In this document: positions 17,401 to 25,570 of the stretch, piece after piece
Numbering within the stretch: the first letter of the stretch is position 1
Layout of the letters: each line of letters starts with the position of its first letter
NCBI GenBank assembly: GCA_016790425.1
Contig: JAEUPF010000033.1
Coordinates: 1-42,882 of the forward strand
DNA from: Rubrivivax sp.
GTDB lineage: Bacteria; Pseudomonadota; Gammaproteobacteria; Burkholderiales; Burkholderiaceae_C
Length of the DNA: 42,882 bases
Direction of reading: 5' to 3'
Notes under the pieces: generated by a model
What the model was told of the DNA's origin: nothing
Seen by the model: only the letters and a program-made list of their open reading frames with translations
The model's database searches: none
Translations under genes and position numbers: made by a program

Positions 17401-19248
17401 TCAGGCTCGCTCGCGGGCCGGTGCGACGGCAATGGCGTGCACCTTGCGCGTGATGGTCTGCGTGATGGCGCGCGCCGTGATCGGCGTGCCGTCGTAGTGC
17501 AGCACCGCCTGCAGCCGCGCCGGGTCCACTTCGAGCTCGTTGACCAGCAGCGAGCGCATCTGCGCGTCGCGGTTCTGCTCGACAACGAAGACCTCGTCGT
17601 GCGAGGCGATGAACTCGGCCACCGCGCGCGGGAACGGGAAGGCGCGCAGGCGCATCGCGTCGAGGTGGATGCCCACCCGCGCCAGCGCCTCCAGCGCCTC
17701 GTCCATCGCCGGCGCGGTGCTGCCGAAGTAGATGACGCCCAGGCGCGTGCGCTTCTGCGCGGCGCGCACCACCGGCTGCGGCACCAGCGTGGCGGCGAAG
17801 GCGAACTTCTTCAGCAGCCGCTGCACGTTGTAGACGTAATCGGGGCCGGTTTCGCTGTAGCGGGCCTGCGGGTCGCGCGTCGTGCCGCGCGTGAAGTAGC
17901 TGCCGAGCGTGGGGTGCGTTCCCGGCAGCGTGCGCCACGGGATGCCGTCGCCGTCGACGTCCTTGTAGCGGGCGAACTCGCGGCCGGCCTCCAGCTCGGC
18001 GGCCGTCATCACCTTGCCGCGGTCGTAGCGGCGTTCGTCGTCCCAGCGGAAAGGCTCGCACAGGCGCTGGTTCATGCCGATGTCGAGGTCGGTCATCACG
18101 AACACCGGCGTCTGCAGGCGGTCGGCGAGGTCCAGCGCCGTGGCCGCGAACTCGAAGCACTCGTTGGGGTCCTGCGGCAGCAGCAGCACGTGCTTGGTGT
18201 CGCCGTGGCCGGCGTAGGCGCTGCTGACGAGGTCGGCCTGCTGCGTGCGCGTGGGCATGCCGGTGCTCGGGCCACCGCGCTGCACGTCGATGATCGTCAC
18301 CGGGATCTCGGCGAAGTACGCCAGGCCGATGAACTCGGTCATCAGCGACACGCCCGGCCCCGACGTGGCGGTGAAGGCGCGGGCGCCGTTCCAGCCGGCG
18401 CCCACGACCATGCCGATCGAGGCGATCTCGTCCTCGGCCTGCACGATGGCGTAGTTCGCCTCGCCGCTGGCGCTGTCGTGGCGCAGCTTCTTGCAGTAGC
18501 CGATGAACGCCTCGGCGACGCTCGAACTGGGCGTGATCGGGTACCAGGCGCACACCGTGGCGCCGCCGTACACGCAGCCCAGCGCCGCCGCCGCGTTGCC
18601 CTCGACGAAGATGCGCTCGCCCACCGCGTCGGCGCGCTGCACCTTGAGGCCGCAGCCGGCGCCGGCCGGCGCCCTCAGGTGCTCGCGCGCGAAGCTGCGG
18701 CCGCTGTGCAGCGCCCGCCCGTTGCTCTCGAGCAGCCGCTCCTTGCCCTTGTACTGCTCGCCGAACAGCTTCTCGATGACGTCGGCGTCGACATCCATCA
18801 GCACCGACAGCGCCCCCAGCACCATGATGTTCTTGAACAGCGTGCGCTGGCGGGGGTCCTCGTAGGTGGCGTTGCAGATCGCCGTCACCGGCATGCCGAT
18901 GACGGTGATGTCCTTGCGGAAGGCGCTGGCCGGCAGCGGCCGCGTGCTGTCGTGGAAGAGGTAGCCGCCCGGCTCGACCTCCTTCACGTCCTGGTCCCAC
19001 GTCTGCGGGTTCATCGCCACCATCATGTCGATGCCGCCGCGCCGGCCCAGCCAGCCCTTCTCGCTGACCCGCACCTCGTACCAGGTGGGCAGGCCCTGGA
19101 TGTTGGAGGGGAAGATGTTGCGCGGGCTCACCGGCACGCCCATGCGCAGGATGGCCTTGGCGAACAGCTCGTTCGCGCTCGCCGAGCCCGAGCCGTTGAC
19201 GTTGGCGAACTTGACGACGAAGTCGTTGACGGCCTCGATGCGGTTCAT
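17401..19248 (-). CDS. korA: 2-oxoacid:acceptor oxidoreductase, fused gamma-alpha subunit
   Basis: A 615-residue subunit in which the gamma domain (about 1-195) is fused in front of the alpha domain (about 210-600), as in KorA-type enzymes. The gamma part shows GSGSASANELFAKAILRMG and GRRGGIDMMVAM. The alpha part begins with GNAAAALGCVYGGA and has WYPITPSSSVAEAF, TSGPGVSLMTEFIGLA and GPSTGMPTRTQQADL, the conserved pyrimidine-binding loops. The ATG at 19248 overlaps the upstream gene's stop as ATGA; earlier in-frame codons belong to the antisense reading of its partner. No ferredoxin domain is present here; that function sits in the third gene. Confidence 0.9.
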   Translation of the reverse strand: MNRIEAVNDFVVKFANVNGSGSASANELFAKAILRMGVPVSPRNIFPSNIQGLPTWYEVRVSEKGWLGRRGGIDMMVAMNPQTWDQDVKEVEPGGYLFHDSTRPLPASAFRKDITVIGMPVTAICNATYEDPRQRTLFKNIMVLGALSVLMDVDADVIEKLFGEQYKGKERLLESNGRALHSGRSFAREHLRAPAGAGCGLKVQRADAVGERIFVEGNAAAALGCVYGGATVCAWYPITPSSSVAEAFIGYCKKLRHDSASGEANYAIVQAEDEIASIGMVVGAGWNGARAFTATSGPGVSLMTEFIGLAYFAEIPVTIIDVQRGGPSTGMPTRTQQADLVSSAYAGHGDTKHVLLLPQDPNECFEFAATALDLADRLQTPVFVMTDLDIGMNQRLCEPFRWDDERRYDRGKVMTAAELEAGREFARYKDVDGDGIPWRTLPGTHPTLGSYFTRGTTRDPQARYSETGPDYVYNVQRLLKKFAFAATLVPQPVVRAAQKRTRLGVIYFGSTAPAMDEALEALARVGIHLDAMRLRAFPFPRAVAEFIASHDEVFVVEQNRDAQMRSLLVNELEVDPARLQAVLHYDGTPITARAITQTITRKVHAIAVAPARERA

Positions 19249-21089
19249 GCTGCGACTCCCTGTCGCACCGGCGCCGGCTTCCTGTCCCGGCAGCTCGGGC
19301 CGGCCTTGGTGGTGACGAACAGGAACTTCTGCATGTCCCACGCTCCGGTGGGGCAACGTTCGGCGCACAGGCCGCAGTGCAGGCACATGTCCTCGTCCTT
19401 GACCATGACGCGCGTGGTCTTCAGCGGCGCGCTCACGTACAGGTCCTGCGCGGTGTTCGCTGCCGGCGCCTTCAGCCGCGTGCGCAGGTCGGCCTCTTCG
19501 CCATTGCCGGTGAAGGTGATGCAGTCCATCGGGCAGATGTCGACGCAGGCATCGCACTCGATGCACAGGCGGTCGGCGAACACCGTCTGCACGTCGCAGT
19601 TGAGGCAGCGCTGCGCCTCGTCGAAGGCGGTCTTGGCGTCGAAGCCGAGTTCGACCTCGATCTTGATGCTCTTCAGCGCCTTCTCCGCCGCCGCCCACGG
19701 CACCTTGTGGCGGGCGTCGTTGGTGGGCGCGTTGTCATAGCTCCACTCGTGGATGCCCATCTTCTGGCTGATCAGGTTCACGTGCGGCGGCGGCCGCTCG
19801 CGCACGTCCTCGCCGTGCAGGAAGCGGTCGATGCTCACCGCCGCCTCGTGCCCGTGCGCCACCGCCGTGATGATGTTCTTCGGCCCGAACGCCGCGTCGC
19901 CGCCGAAGAAGACGCGCGGCAGGCTCGACTGCAGCGTCGTCGCGTCGAGCAGCGGCAGGCCCCACTTGTCGAACTCGATGCCGGCGTCGCGCTCGATCCA
20001 CGGGAAGGCGTTCTCCTGGCCCACCGCCACCAGCACCTCGTCGCACTCGAAGGTCACTTCCTCGCCGGTGGGCACCAGCGTGCGCCGGCCCTTCTCGTCG
20101 TAGACGCTCTTGACGATCTCGAAGCGCATGCCCACCAGCTTGCCGTTGTCGTGCAGGAACGCCTTCGGGCTGTGCTGCGCGATGAGCGGGATGCCTTCGT
20201 GCTCGGCGTCCTCCTTCTCCCACGGCGAGGCCTTCATGTCCTCGTAGGTGCTGCGCACGAGCACCTTCACGTCGTCGGCACCGAGGCGGCGGGCGCTGCG
20301 GCAGCAGTCCATCGCCGTGTTGCCGCCGCCGAGCACGAGCACGCGCTTGCCCACCTTCGTGACGTGCCCGAAGTAGACCGAAGCCAGCCAATCGAGGCCG
20401 ACGTGGATGGCCGCTGCCGCCTCCTGGCGCCCGGGGATCGGCAGGTCGCGCCCGCGCGGCGCGCCGCAGCCCACGAAGATGGCGTCCCAGTCCTGGGCGA
20501 CGAGGCTCTTCAGCGAATCGATGCGCTCGCCGCCGCGCAACTCCACGCCGAGGTCGAGGATCCAGTCGACTTCCTCGTCGATCACGTGCTCGGGCAGGCG
20601 GAAGCGCGGCACCTGCGTGCGCATGAAGCCGCCGCCCTTCTGGTCGCCCTCGAACACGGTGACCGCGTAGCCCTGCAGCGCCAGGTCGCGTGCCACCGTC
20701 AGCGAAGCCGGCCCGGCACCGACGCAGGCCACCTTCTTGCCGTTGCGCTGGCTGCGCGCCGGCGGCCGCGGCATCAGCGCGCGGATCTCGGCGCTCTTGA
20801 GGTCGGCAGCCACCCGCTTCAGGCGGCAGATGGCCACCGGCTGCGGCTGGCTCAGGTTCTTCTCTTCGACGCGCCCGCGCCGGCAGGCCGGCTCGCACGG
20901 GCGGTCGCAGGTGCGCCCGAGGATGCCGGGGAAGACGTTGCTTTCCCAGTTGACCATGTAGGCCGCGTCGTAGCGGCCCTGGGCGATGAGCCGGATGTAT
21001 TCCGGCACGGGGGTGTGGGCCGGGCAGGCCCACTGGCAGTCGACGACCTTGTGGAAGTAGGCCGGGTTGCTGGCATCGGTGGGCTGCAC
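19245..21089 (-). CDS. GltD-like NAD(P)-FAD oxidoreductase with C-terminal 2[4Fe-4S] ferredoxin domain
   Basis: A 614-residue flavoprotein. N-terminal cluster cysteines lie at 18, 22, 61, 65 and 69, as in the small subunit of glutamate synthase. The FAD motif is VGAGPAS (123-129) and the NAD(P) motif LGGGNTAMD (253-261). GGDAAFGPKNIITAVAHG is the second FAD contact. The C-terminus has two CxxCxxCxxxC clusters (Cys509-519 and Cys569-579). The start is GTG 21089, with AGGAG 8-13 bases upstream; the frame is open further but not homologous. As first gene of the operon and coupled to korA, it probably links the 2-oxoacid enzyme to NAD(P)H. NAD versus NADP preference is not readable with confidence. 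Confidence 0.87.
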   Translation of the reverse strand: MQPTDASNPAYFHKVVDCQWACPAHTPVPEYIRLIAQGRYDAAYMVNWESNVFPGILGRTCDRPCEPACRRGRVEEKNLSQPQPVAICRLKRVAADLKSAEIRALMPRPPARSQRNGKKVACVGAGPASLTVARDLALQGYAVTVFEGDQKGGGFMRTQVPRFRLPEHVIDEEVDWILDLGVELRGGERIDSLKSLVAQDWDAIFVGCGAPRGRDLPIPGRQEAAAAIHVGLDWLASVYFGHVTKVGKRVLVLGGGNTAMDCCRSARRLGADDVKVLVRSTYEDMKASPWEKEDAEHEGIPLIAQHSPKAFLHDNGKLVGMRFEIVKSVYDEKGRRTLVPTGEEVTFECDEVLVAVGQENAFPWIERDAGIEFDKWGLPLLDATTLQSSLPRVFFGGDAAFGPKNIITAVAHGHEAAVSIDRFLHGEDVRERPPPHVNLISQKMGIHEWSYDNAPTNDARHKVPWAAAEKALKSIKIEVELGFDAKTAFDEAQRCLNCDVQTVFADRLCIECDACVDICPMDCITFTGNGEEADLRTRLKAPAANTAQDLYVSAPLKTTRVMVKDEDMCLHCGLCAERCPTGAWDMQKFLFVTTKAGPSCRDRKPAPVRQGVAA

Positions 21090-21414
21090 GCGCTCGTCTC
21101 TCCTGCGTGTTCGGCACCCGGGCGTCCGCTGCGGCGCGGCGTGGCCGGTGCGGGCTGGGGCGACGAAGGAACGCGCCGTGGTTCTGGCGCGCGGCAGTCT
21201 AACGCCGTGCGGCGGGCCGTCTGCCGGCCTCATCGGCGCAAAGGGCATCGCGGTGGCACACCGTGCACGCCGCCGTTGATGTGATCTATCCTCTGCCGCC
21301 TTGCGTTGCCGGCGGCGCCAGCCGGAAGCGAGCCAGTTCGAGTCACCCTTGCGAGCCCGCACCTCCAGCACCCCGCGCGCCTTCCGTGCCCCGGTCTCGC
21401 CGGATTGCCCTGCG
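21090..21414. other. Divergent intergenic region
   Basis: This 325-base gap separates the oxidoreductase operon (minus) from the VanZ-like gene (plus). I found no supported gene. TAGACT on the minus strand (21201-21196) and TATCCT on the plus strand (21287-21292) are possible -10 elements, but neither has a recognisable -35 at proper spacing. Confidence 0.3.
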
Positions 21415-21936
21415 ATGAACGCGCTGGCGGCGCTGGCCGCTGCCCTGCTGGTGCTGGCGGCGCTGATCTACCTGCTCGACCGCCCTGCAGGCTCGGCATG
21501 GCTGCTGCCGGCGCAATGGCAGGCGAGGTGGCAGGCCTGGTGGCCGGCGCCCGCCAGCGGCGGCTGGTTCGGCAGCGCCGGGCTGTGGCTGCCGAGCTTC
21601 GTGCACGCCTTCGCCTTCAGCGTGCTCACCGCGTGGCTGCTGCCGCCGCGGCCGGCCCTCGCTGCCACCGCCTGCGCCGGCTGGGCCCTGGTCGACACGT
21701 TGGCCGAGCTCGGCCAGCACGCGGCTGTGTCGCCACACGTTGCGGCGGCCATCACTGCGCTCTTCGGCCACAGCAGTGCCGTCTTGCACACTGCGCGCTA
21801 CTTCTCCAACGGATCGTTCGCCGCTGCCGATATCGTCGCGGCCCTGGCGGGCAGTGCGGTTGCATTCGCCGCCACGTGGTGGGCCATTTCGCCGCAGCGC
21901 GCGCGGATGTGTTCTCTTTTCCCGATCGGACGTTGA
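21415..21936 (+). CDS. VanZ-like small membrane protein
   Basis: A 173-residue protein with membrane segments at about 5-22, 58-76, 80-97 and 137-157. It carries the spaced polar residues of the VanZ-like fold: His64 in FVHAFAFSV, Glu98 and Gln101 in LAELGQ, and Asp139 before the last segment (AAADIVAALAGSAVA), with an Arg (128) ahead of it. VanZ-type proteins are implicated in teicoplanin resistance in Gram-positives, and most family members have no known role. The ATG at 21415 is chosen over an open upstream extension because it begins right at the first hydrophobic segment. The assignment rests on motif spacing, not on close similarity. Confidence 0.6.
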   Translation: MNALAALAAALLVLAALIYLLDRPAGSAWLLPAQWQARWQAWWPAPASGGWFGSAGLWLPSFVHAFAFSVLTAWLLPPRPALAATACAGWALVDTLAELGQHAAVSPHVAAAITALFGHSSAVLHTARYFSNGSFAAADIVAALAGSAVAFAATWWAISPQRARMCSLFPIGR

Positions 21937-21962
21937 AGCAAGGCAAGGAAGGGAAGTTCATC

Positions 21963-23669
21963 GTGACGCCGACAAGCACCTCGAATGACAGCGCGTTCCT
22001 CTCGCCGCTGCGCCTTGCGGCGCGCTGGCTCGGCTTGGCGGCGCTCGCCTTCGCGGGCCTGGCGAGCCTGGTCGGCTCGGGCGGCGGCGGCGGTGGCGAC
22101 GACCCCGTCACCCCGCCACCGACCGGCCCGGTGACCCTCAGCGGCGTCGCCGACTTCGAATCGGTGCCCAGCGACACCGGCAGCAACGGCCGCCTGCTCT
22201 ACGCCAGCACCACCAACCGGCCGATCCGCGGCGCCACCGTGCAGGTCCTCGCCGCCAGCAACAACGCGGTGCTGGCCAGCGGCACGACCAGCGCCACGGG
22301 CACCTACTCGCTGACGATTCCCTCGGCGCAGTCGGTCTACGTGCGCGTGCGCGCCGAGATGCTGAAGACCTCGGGCGCGGGCGGCACCTGGAACTTCACG
22401 GTGCGCGACAACACGGCCGGCGACGCCGTCTACGTGCTCGACACCGCCGCCTTCACGCCCGCGGCCGCGGCGACCACGCGCAACGTTCACGCCCCCTCGG
22501 GCTGGGGTGGCTCCAGCTACACCGGTACGCGGGTGGCGGGGCCGTTCTCGGTGCTCGACGTCACCTACGACGCCGTGCAGAAGATCCTTTCCGCCTCGGC
22601 CAACCAGGCGTTCCCGGCGCTGCAGCTCATGTGGAGCGTGAACAACCGGCCCGCGAGCGGCAACCTCGCCACCGGCTTGATCGGCACCTCGTTCTACACC
22701 CAGGGCGGCAGCGGCCACCGCATCTACATCCTCGGCGCGGCCGACACCGACACCGACGAGTACGACCGCCCCGTGGTGGCGCACGAATTCGGCCACTACA
22801 TGCAAAGCGCCTTCTCGCGCGACGACAGCATCGGCGGCTCGCACAGCGGCGGCGACAAGCTGGACATGCGCGTGGCCTTCTCCGAAGGCTGGGGCAACGC
22901 CTGGTCCGGGATGGCGCTGGCCACGCAGTACTACACCGATTCGGGCGGCGCCGGCCAGCAATCGGGCTTCCGCGTCGACCTCGCCGCGGCGCCGGCCGTG
23001 GGCGACCGCGGCTGGTACAGCGAGCGCACGGTCCAGTACCTCATGTACTCGTGGAACGCCAACGGCGCGATCGGGTTCACGCCCATCTTCACCGTGCTGG
23101 CGGCAATGCCCACCACGCTGCCGGCCGACGGCGCGCTGTCCGCGATCCACAGCTTCGCCTTCCGGCTGAAGCAGGCGGTGCCGGGGCAGGCAGCGGCCAT
23201 CGACACGCAGCTTGCCGGCGTGTCGATCACCGCCGCCAGCCCGGTGGGCGCCGGCGAGAGCAACAGCGGCGGCATCCCCGAAGCCCTGCCGGTCTACCGC
23301 ACGCACACCGCCGCTTTCGGCGCGGCGCAGAACTACTGCCTCACCGACGCCGCGGGCCAGGGCGACTTCGAGCCCAACAAGCTCGGCGCGCACATCTTCA
23401 TCCGCTTCACGCTCGCCACCGCCGGCACGCGCTCGATCAGCGTGGCGCAGACCACCGGCGGCGTCACCTCCGACCCCGACTTCCGCCTGTACCGCAGCGA
23501 CGGCACCGAGGCGGACTTCGAAACCGATGCCGCCACCAACGAGAACACCGGCCCCATCGCTCTCGGCGCGGGCACGCACGTCATCGCGCTCGAGGACTAC
23601 ACGCTGACGCGCGGCACCAACGCCGCCACCAACAACGGCACGCGCTGCTTCAACGTCACGATCCAGTGA
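21963..23669 (+). CDS. Secreted zinc metallopeptidase with C-terminal PPC-type domain
   Basis: A 568-residue exported protein. A hydrophobic segment at about 18-37 ends in SLVGS followed by six glycines. The residue where lipoproteins carry the lipobox cysteine is serine here, so a lipid anchor is unlikely. Residues 60-165 look like a carboxypeptidase-regulatory beta domain (RPIRGATVQVLA). The zinc site is HEFGH (His273, Glu274, His277), with Glu307 in AFSEGWGN as the probable third ligand, a gluzincin arrangement. Residues about 470-560 resemble a bacterial pre-peptidase C-terminal domain (DPDFRLYRSDGTE, GAGTHVIALEDY). The start is GTG 21963, with a GGAAGGGAAG purine tract just upstream. Substrate is unknown. 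It is followed after 11 bases by a second exported gene. Confidence 0.78.
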   Translation: MTPTSTSNDSAFLSPLRLAARWLGLAALAFAGLASLVGSGGGGGGDDPVTPPPTGPVTLSGVADFESVPSDTGSNGRLLYASTTNRPIRGATVQVLAASNNAVLASGTTSATGTYSLTIPSAQSVYVRVRAEMLKTSGAGGTWNFTVRDNTAGDAVYVLDTAAFTPAAAATTRNVHAPSGWGGSSYTGTRVAGPFSVLDVTYDAVQKILSASANQAFPALQLMWSVNNRPASGNLATGLIGTSFYTQGGSGHRIYILGAADTDTDEYDRPVVAHEFGHYMQSAFSRDDSIGGSHSGGDKLDMRVAFSEGWGNAWSGMALATQYYTDSGGAGQQSGFRVDLAAAPAVGDRGWYSERTVQYLMYSWNANGAIGFTPIFTVLAAMPTTLPADGALSAIHSFAFRLKQAVPGQAAAIDTQLAGVSITAASPVGAGESNSGGIPEALPVYRTHTAAFGAAQNYCLTDAAGQGDFEPNKLGAHIFIRFTLATAGTRSISVAQTTGGVTSDPDFRLYRSDGTEADFETDAATNENTGPIALGAGTHVIALEDYTLTRGTNAATNNGTRCFNVTIQ

Positions 23670-23680
23670 GGAACCCGACC

Positions 23681-24244
23681 ATGATCCGCCGTCCCTCGCA
23701 CCGTTCCGCCCCGCTCGCGCCTGCTCGCTTCGCTGCGGCAGCGGCTGGCATCGCCTTCGCGCTGGCTGCCTCATCGGGCGCCGCCCTCGCCTCCGCTGCG
23801 GCGCCCGCCGCCAGCGGCAAGGCAACCCCGGCCGCCGCGGCCAAGCCGCACGGCAAGCCCGGCTCGGGCGTCAGCGTCACGCCCGTCGTGCCCTCGCGCA
23901 TCGGCATCGGCGAAACCGTCAGCGTGCGCCTGCGCCTTGCCGGCGTCAGCGCCGCCGACGGCGCCACCGTCGAGGTGCGCGACCCGGCGACGAAGCTGAC
24001 CTTGCTGTCGACGCAACTCGCGCAGGGCGAGCAGCGAACGATCGACCTGCCCTATACCGGCCGCAGCGACGGCATGCAGTACCTCGACGTCATCACCACC
24101 CAAGGCGGCCGCAGCTCGGTGCTTTCGGTGCCGCTGGCGGTGGGCTCGGGGCAGCTCAGGCTGAAGACCGAAGGCGAGCGTCGCACCACCGCCGACGGCG
24201 AAGCCGTGATCTCGCTGCCGGCAACGTCTCCGGGCAGCCGCTGA
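23681..24244 (+). CDS. Putative exported beta-rich protein paired with the metallopeptidase
   Basis: A 187-residue protein of unknown function. Residues 1-40 form a signal peptide with an Arg-rich start (MIRRPSHRS) and a long Ala core. Residues 41-65 are a Pro/Ala/Lys linker. Residues 66-160 alternate hydrophobic and polar residues as in an immunoglobulin-like sandwich ([40 protein letters not shown]). GAGGAA lies about 10 bases before ATG 23681, overlapping the metallopeptidase stop region, so the two genes are probably co-translated. A chaperone, inhibitor or accessory role for the peptidase is a guess from context only. Confidence 0.65.
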   Translation: MIRRPSHRSAPLAPARFAAAAAGIAFALAASSGAALASAAAPAASGKATPAAAAKPHGKPGSGVSVTPVVPSRIGIGETVSVRLRLAGVSAADGATVEVRDPATKLTLLSTQLAQGEQRTIDLPYTGRSDGMQYLDVITTQGGRSSVLSVPLAVGSGQLRLKTEGERRTTADGEAVISLPATSPGSR

Positions 24245-24286
24245 CGTTTCGCGCCCTGCGCCGCGCCGCGGGACGAGCGCGAAGGA

Positions 24287-25570
24287 TCAACTCAGCTCGT
24301 GCGCGCCGCCTTGCTGGCGCGGCGCCTTGCGCACCACCGGGTCGGCCGCCGTCGCCGCGGCCAGCGCGACATACACGGCCGCGAAGGCGGCCACCGCCCA
24401 CGGCCCGCCCCAGTGCTCCAGCGCCCAGCCGCACGCCAGCGCCCCCAGCGGGTTGAGCGCGTGCGCGATGAGCCGGAAGCTGCTGTGCACGCGCCCTTGC
24501 AGCCCGTCGGGGATCAACGCGATGCGGTAGGCGAGCTGAACCACGTTGTAGACCGGCCCGACGAAGCTCATCAGCGCGAACACAACGCCCAGCCACAGCG
24601 GCCCGGGGCACAACGCGAACAGCGGGAACAGCAGCGCCTGCGCGGCGATGACGCCGATGATCACCTGCCCGAAACCGAACCGCCGCGCGATGGCCCCGCC
24701 CGCCGCCGCGCCGGCGATGGCGCCGATGCCGCCGAGCGAGAACACGAGGCCGATCTCGGCGTCGCTTGCGCCCAGGCGCTTGGCCAGCACGATCAGCACC
24801 AGCGGCGTCGCCGCGTTGACGAAGTTCAGCCCGCTCGTGATCAGCGCCATGTCGCGCACGAGCCGCTCGCGCCACAGCCAGCGCAGCCCTTCGGCGACCT
24901 CGGCGCGCAGGTCGCGCCGCTCGTTGCGTGCAGCCGCCGCCGGCGTGAACGACGTCTTCATGCGCGCCAGCAGCAGCGCCGCCGAAGCGTGGCACAGCAC
25001 GTCGAGCACGAACGGCCAGGCGCGCCCCGCCGCCTGGAACAGCCAGGTGCCCAGCGGCGGCCCCACCACCGCCGCGGCGGCATAGCCGGCCATGTTCTGC
25101 GCTGTCGCCTCGGGCAACTGCGGCGCGGCCACAACGCGCGGCAGCGCCGCCGTCTCGGCGATGTTGAAGAAGACGTGCAGCGCGCCTTCCACAACGGCCA
25201 CGGCGTAGATCAAGCCCACCGTCAGCACGTCGAGCCCGATCGCCAGCGGCAGCACCGCCACCGCAGCGCAGCGGCCCGCGTGGCACAGCATCATCACGCG
25301 CTTGCGGTCCCAGCGATCGACCAGTGCCCCCACCGGCAGGCACAGCAGCAGGAACGGCACGATGCGCAGCGCCGTGGCCCAGCTGGCCAGCGCCGGCGAG
25401 CCGGTGAGCGCCAGGATCAGCAGCGGGTGGATGATGCCGGCGGCCGAGGCGCCGACGGTCGCCGTCACCTGCCCGCCCCACAGCAGCAGGTACTCGCGCT
25501 GGCGCCACACGGGCGGTGGCGGCGCGGCGGCCACGCCGGGCACCGGCTCTCGCCTCGCGCCGTCGTTCAC
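24287..25570 (-). CDS. MFS transporter, EntS/MFS_3-like exporter
   Basis: A 427-residue major-facilitator protein with about 12 membrane segments. The loop after segment two has the family signature DRWDRKRVM (about 86-94). The middle loop (about 205-240) is charged, and the second half repeats the pattern with GRVHSSFRL. The overall type (single-domain, drug or siderophore exporter) is clear; the substrate is not. The start is a GTG at 25570 overlapping the parC stop as GTGA, so it is coupled to parC. A pairing of an exporter with a topoisomerase subunit is unusual. Its C-terminus converges on the small exported gene at 24244 across 42 bases. Confidence 0.85.
   Translation of the reverse strand: MNDGARREPVPGVAAAPPPPVWRQREYLLLWGGQVTATVGASAAGIIHPLLILALTGSPALASWATALRIVPFLLLCLPVGALVDRWDRKRVMMLCHAGRCAAVAVLPLAIGLDVLTVGLIYAVAVVEGALHVFFNIAETAALPRVVAAPQLPEATAQNMAGYAAAAVVGPPLGTWLFQAAGRAWPFVLDVLCHASAALLLARMKTSFTPAAAARNERRDLRAEVAEGLRWLWRERLVRDMALITSGLNFVNAATPLVLIVLAKRLGASDAEIGLVFSLGGIGAIAGAAAGGAIARRFGFGQVIIGVIAAQALLFPLFALCPGPLWLGVVFALMSFVGPVYNVVQLAYRIALIPDGLQGRVHSSFRLIAHALNPLGALACGWALEHWGGPWAVAAFAAVYVALAAATAADPVVRKAPRQQGGAHELS

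Noticed and set aside
16426-19740. A plus-strand open frame of about 1100 codons opposite the oxidoreductase operon
   Set aside because: Antisense to korA/korB, with His/Arg/Ala-rich filler composition and no recognisable motif.
22020-22095. Lipoprotein signal on the metallopeptidase
   Set aside because: The hydrophobic segment ends in SLVGS-Gly6; there is no cysteine for lipid attachment, so an ordinary signal or membrane anchor is more likely.
24245-24286. Terminator hairpin between the exported gene and the MFS gene
   Set aside because: TTCGCGC and GCGCGAA can pair only across a 22-base loop, and no T-run follows.
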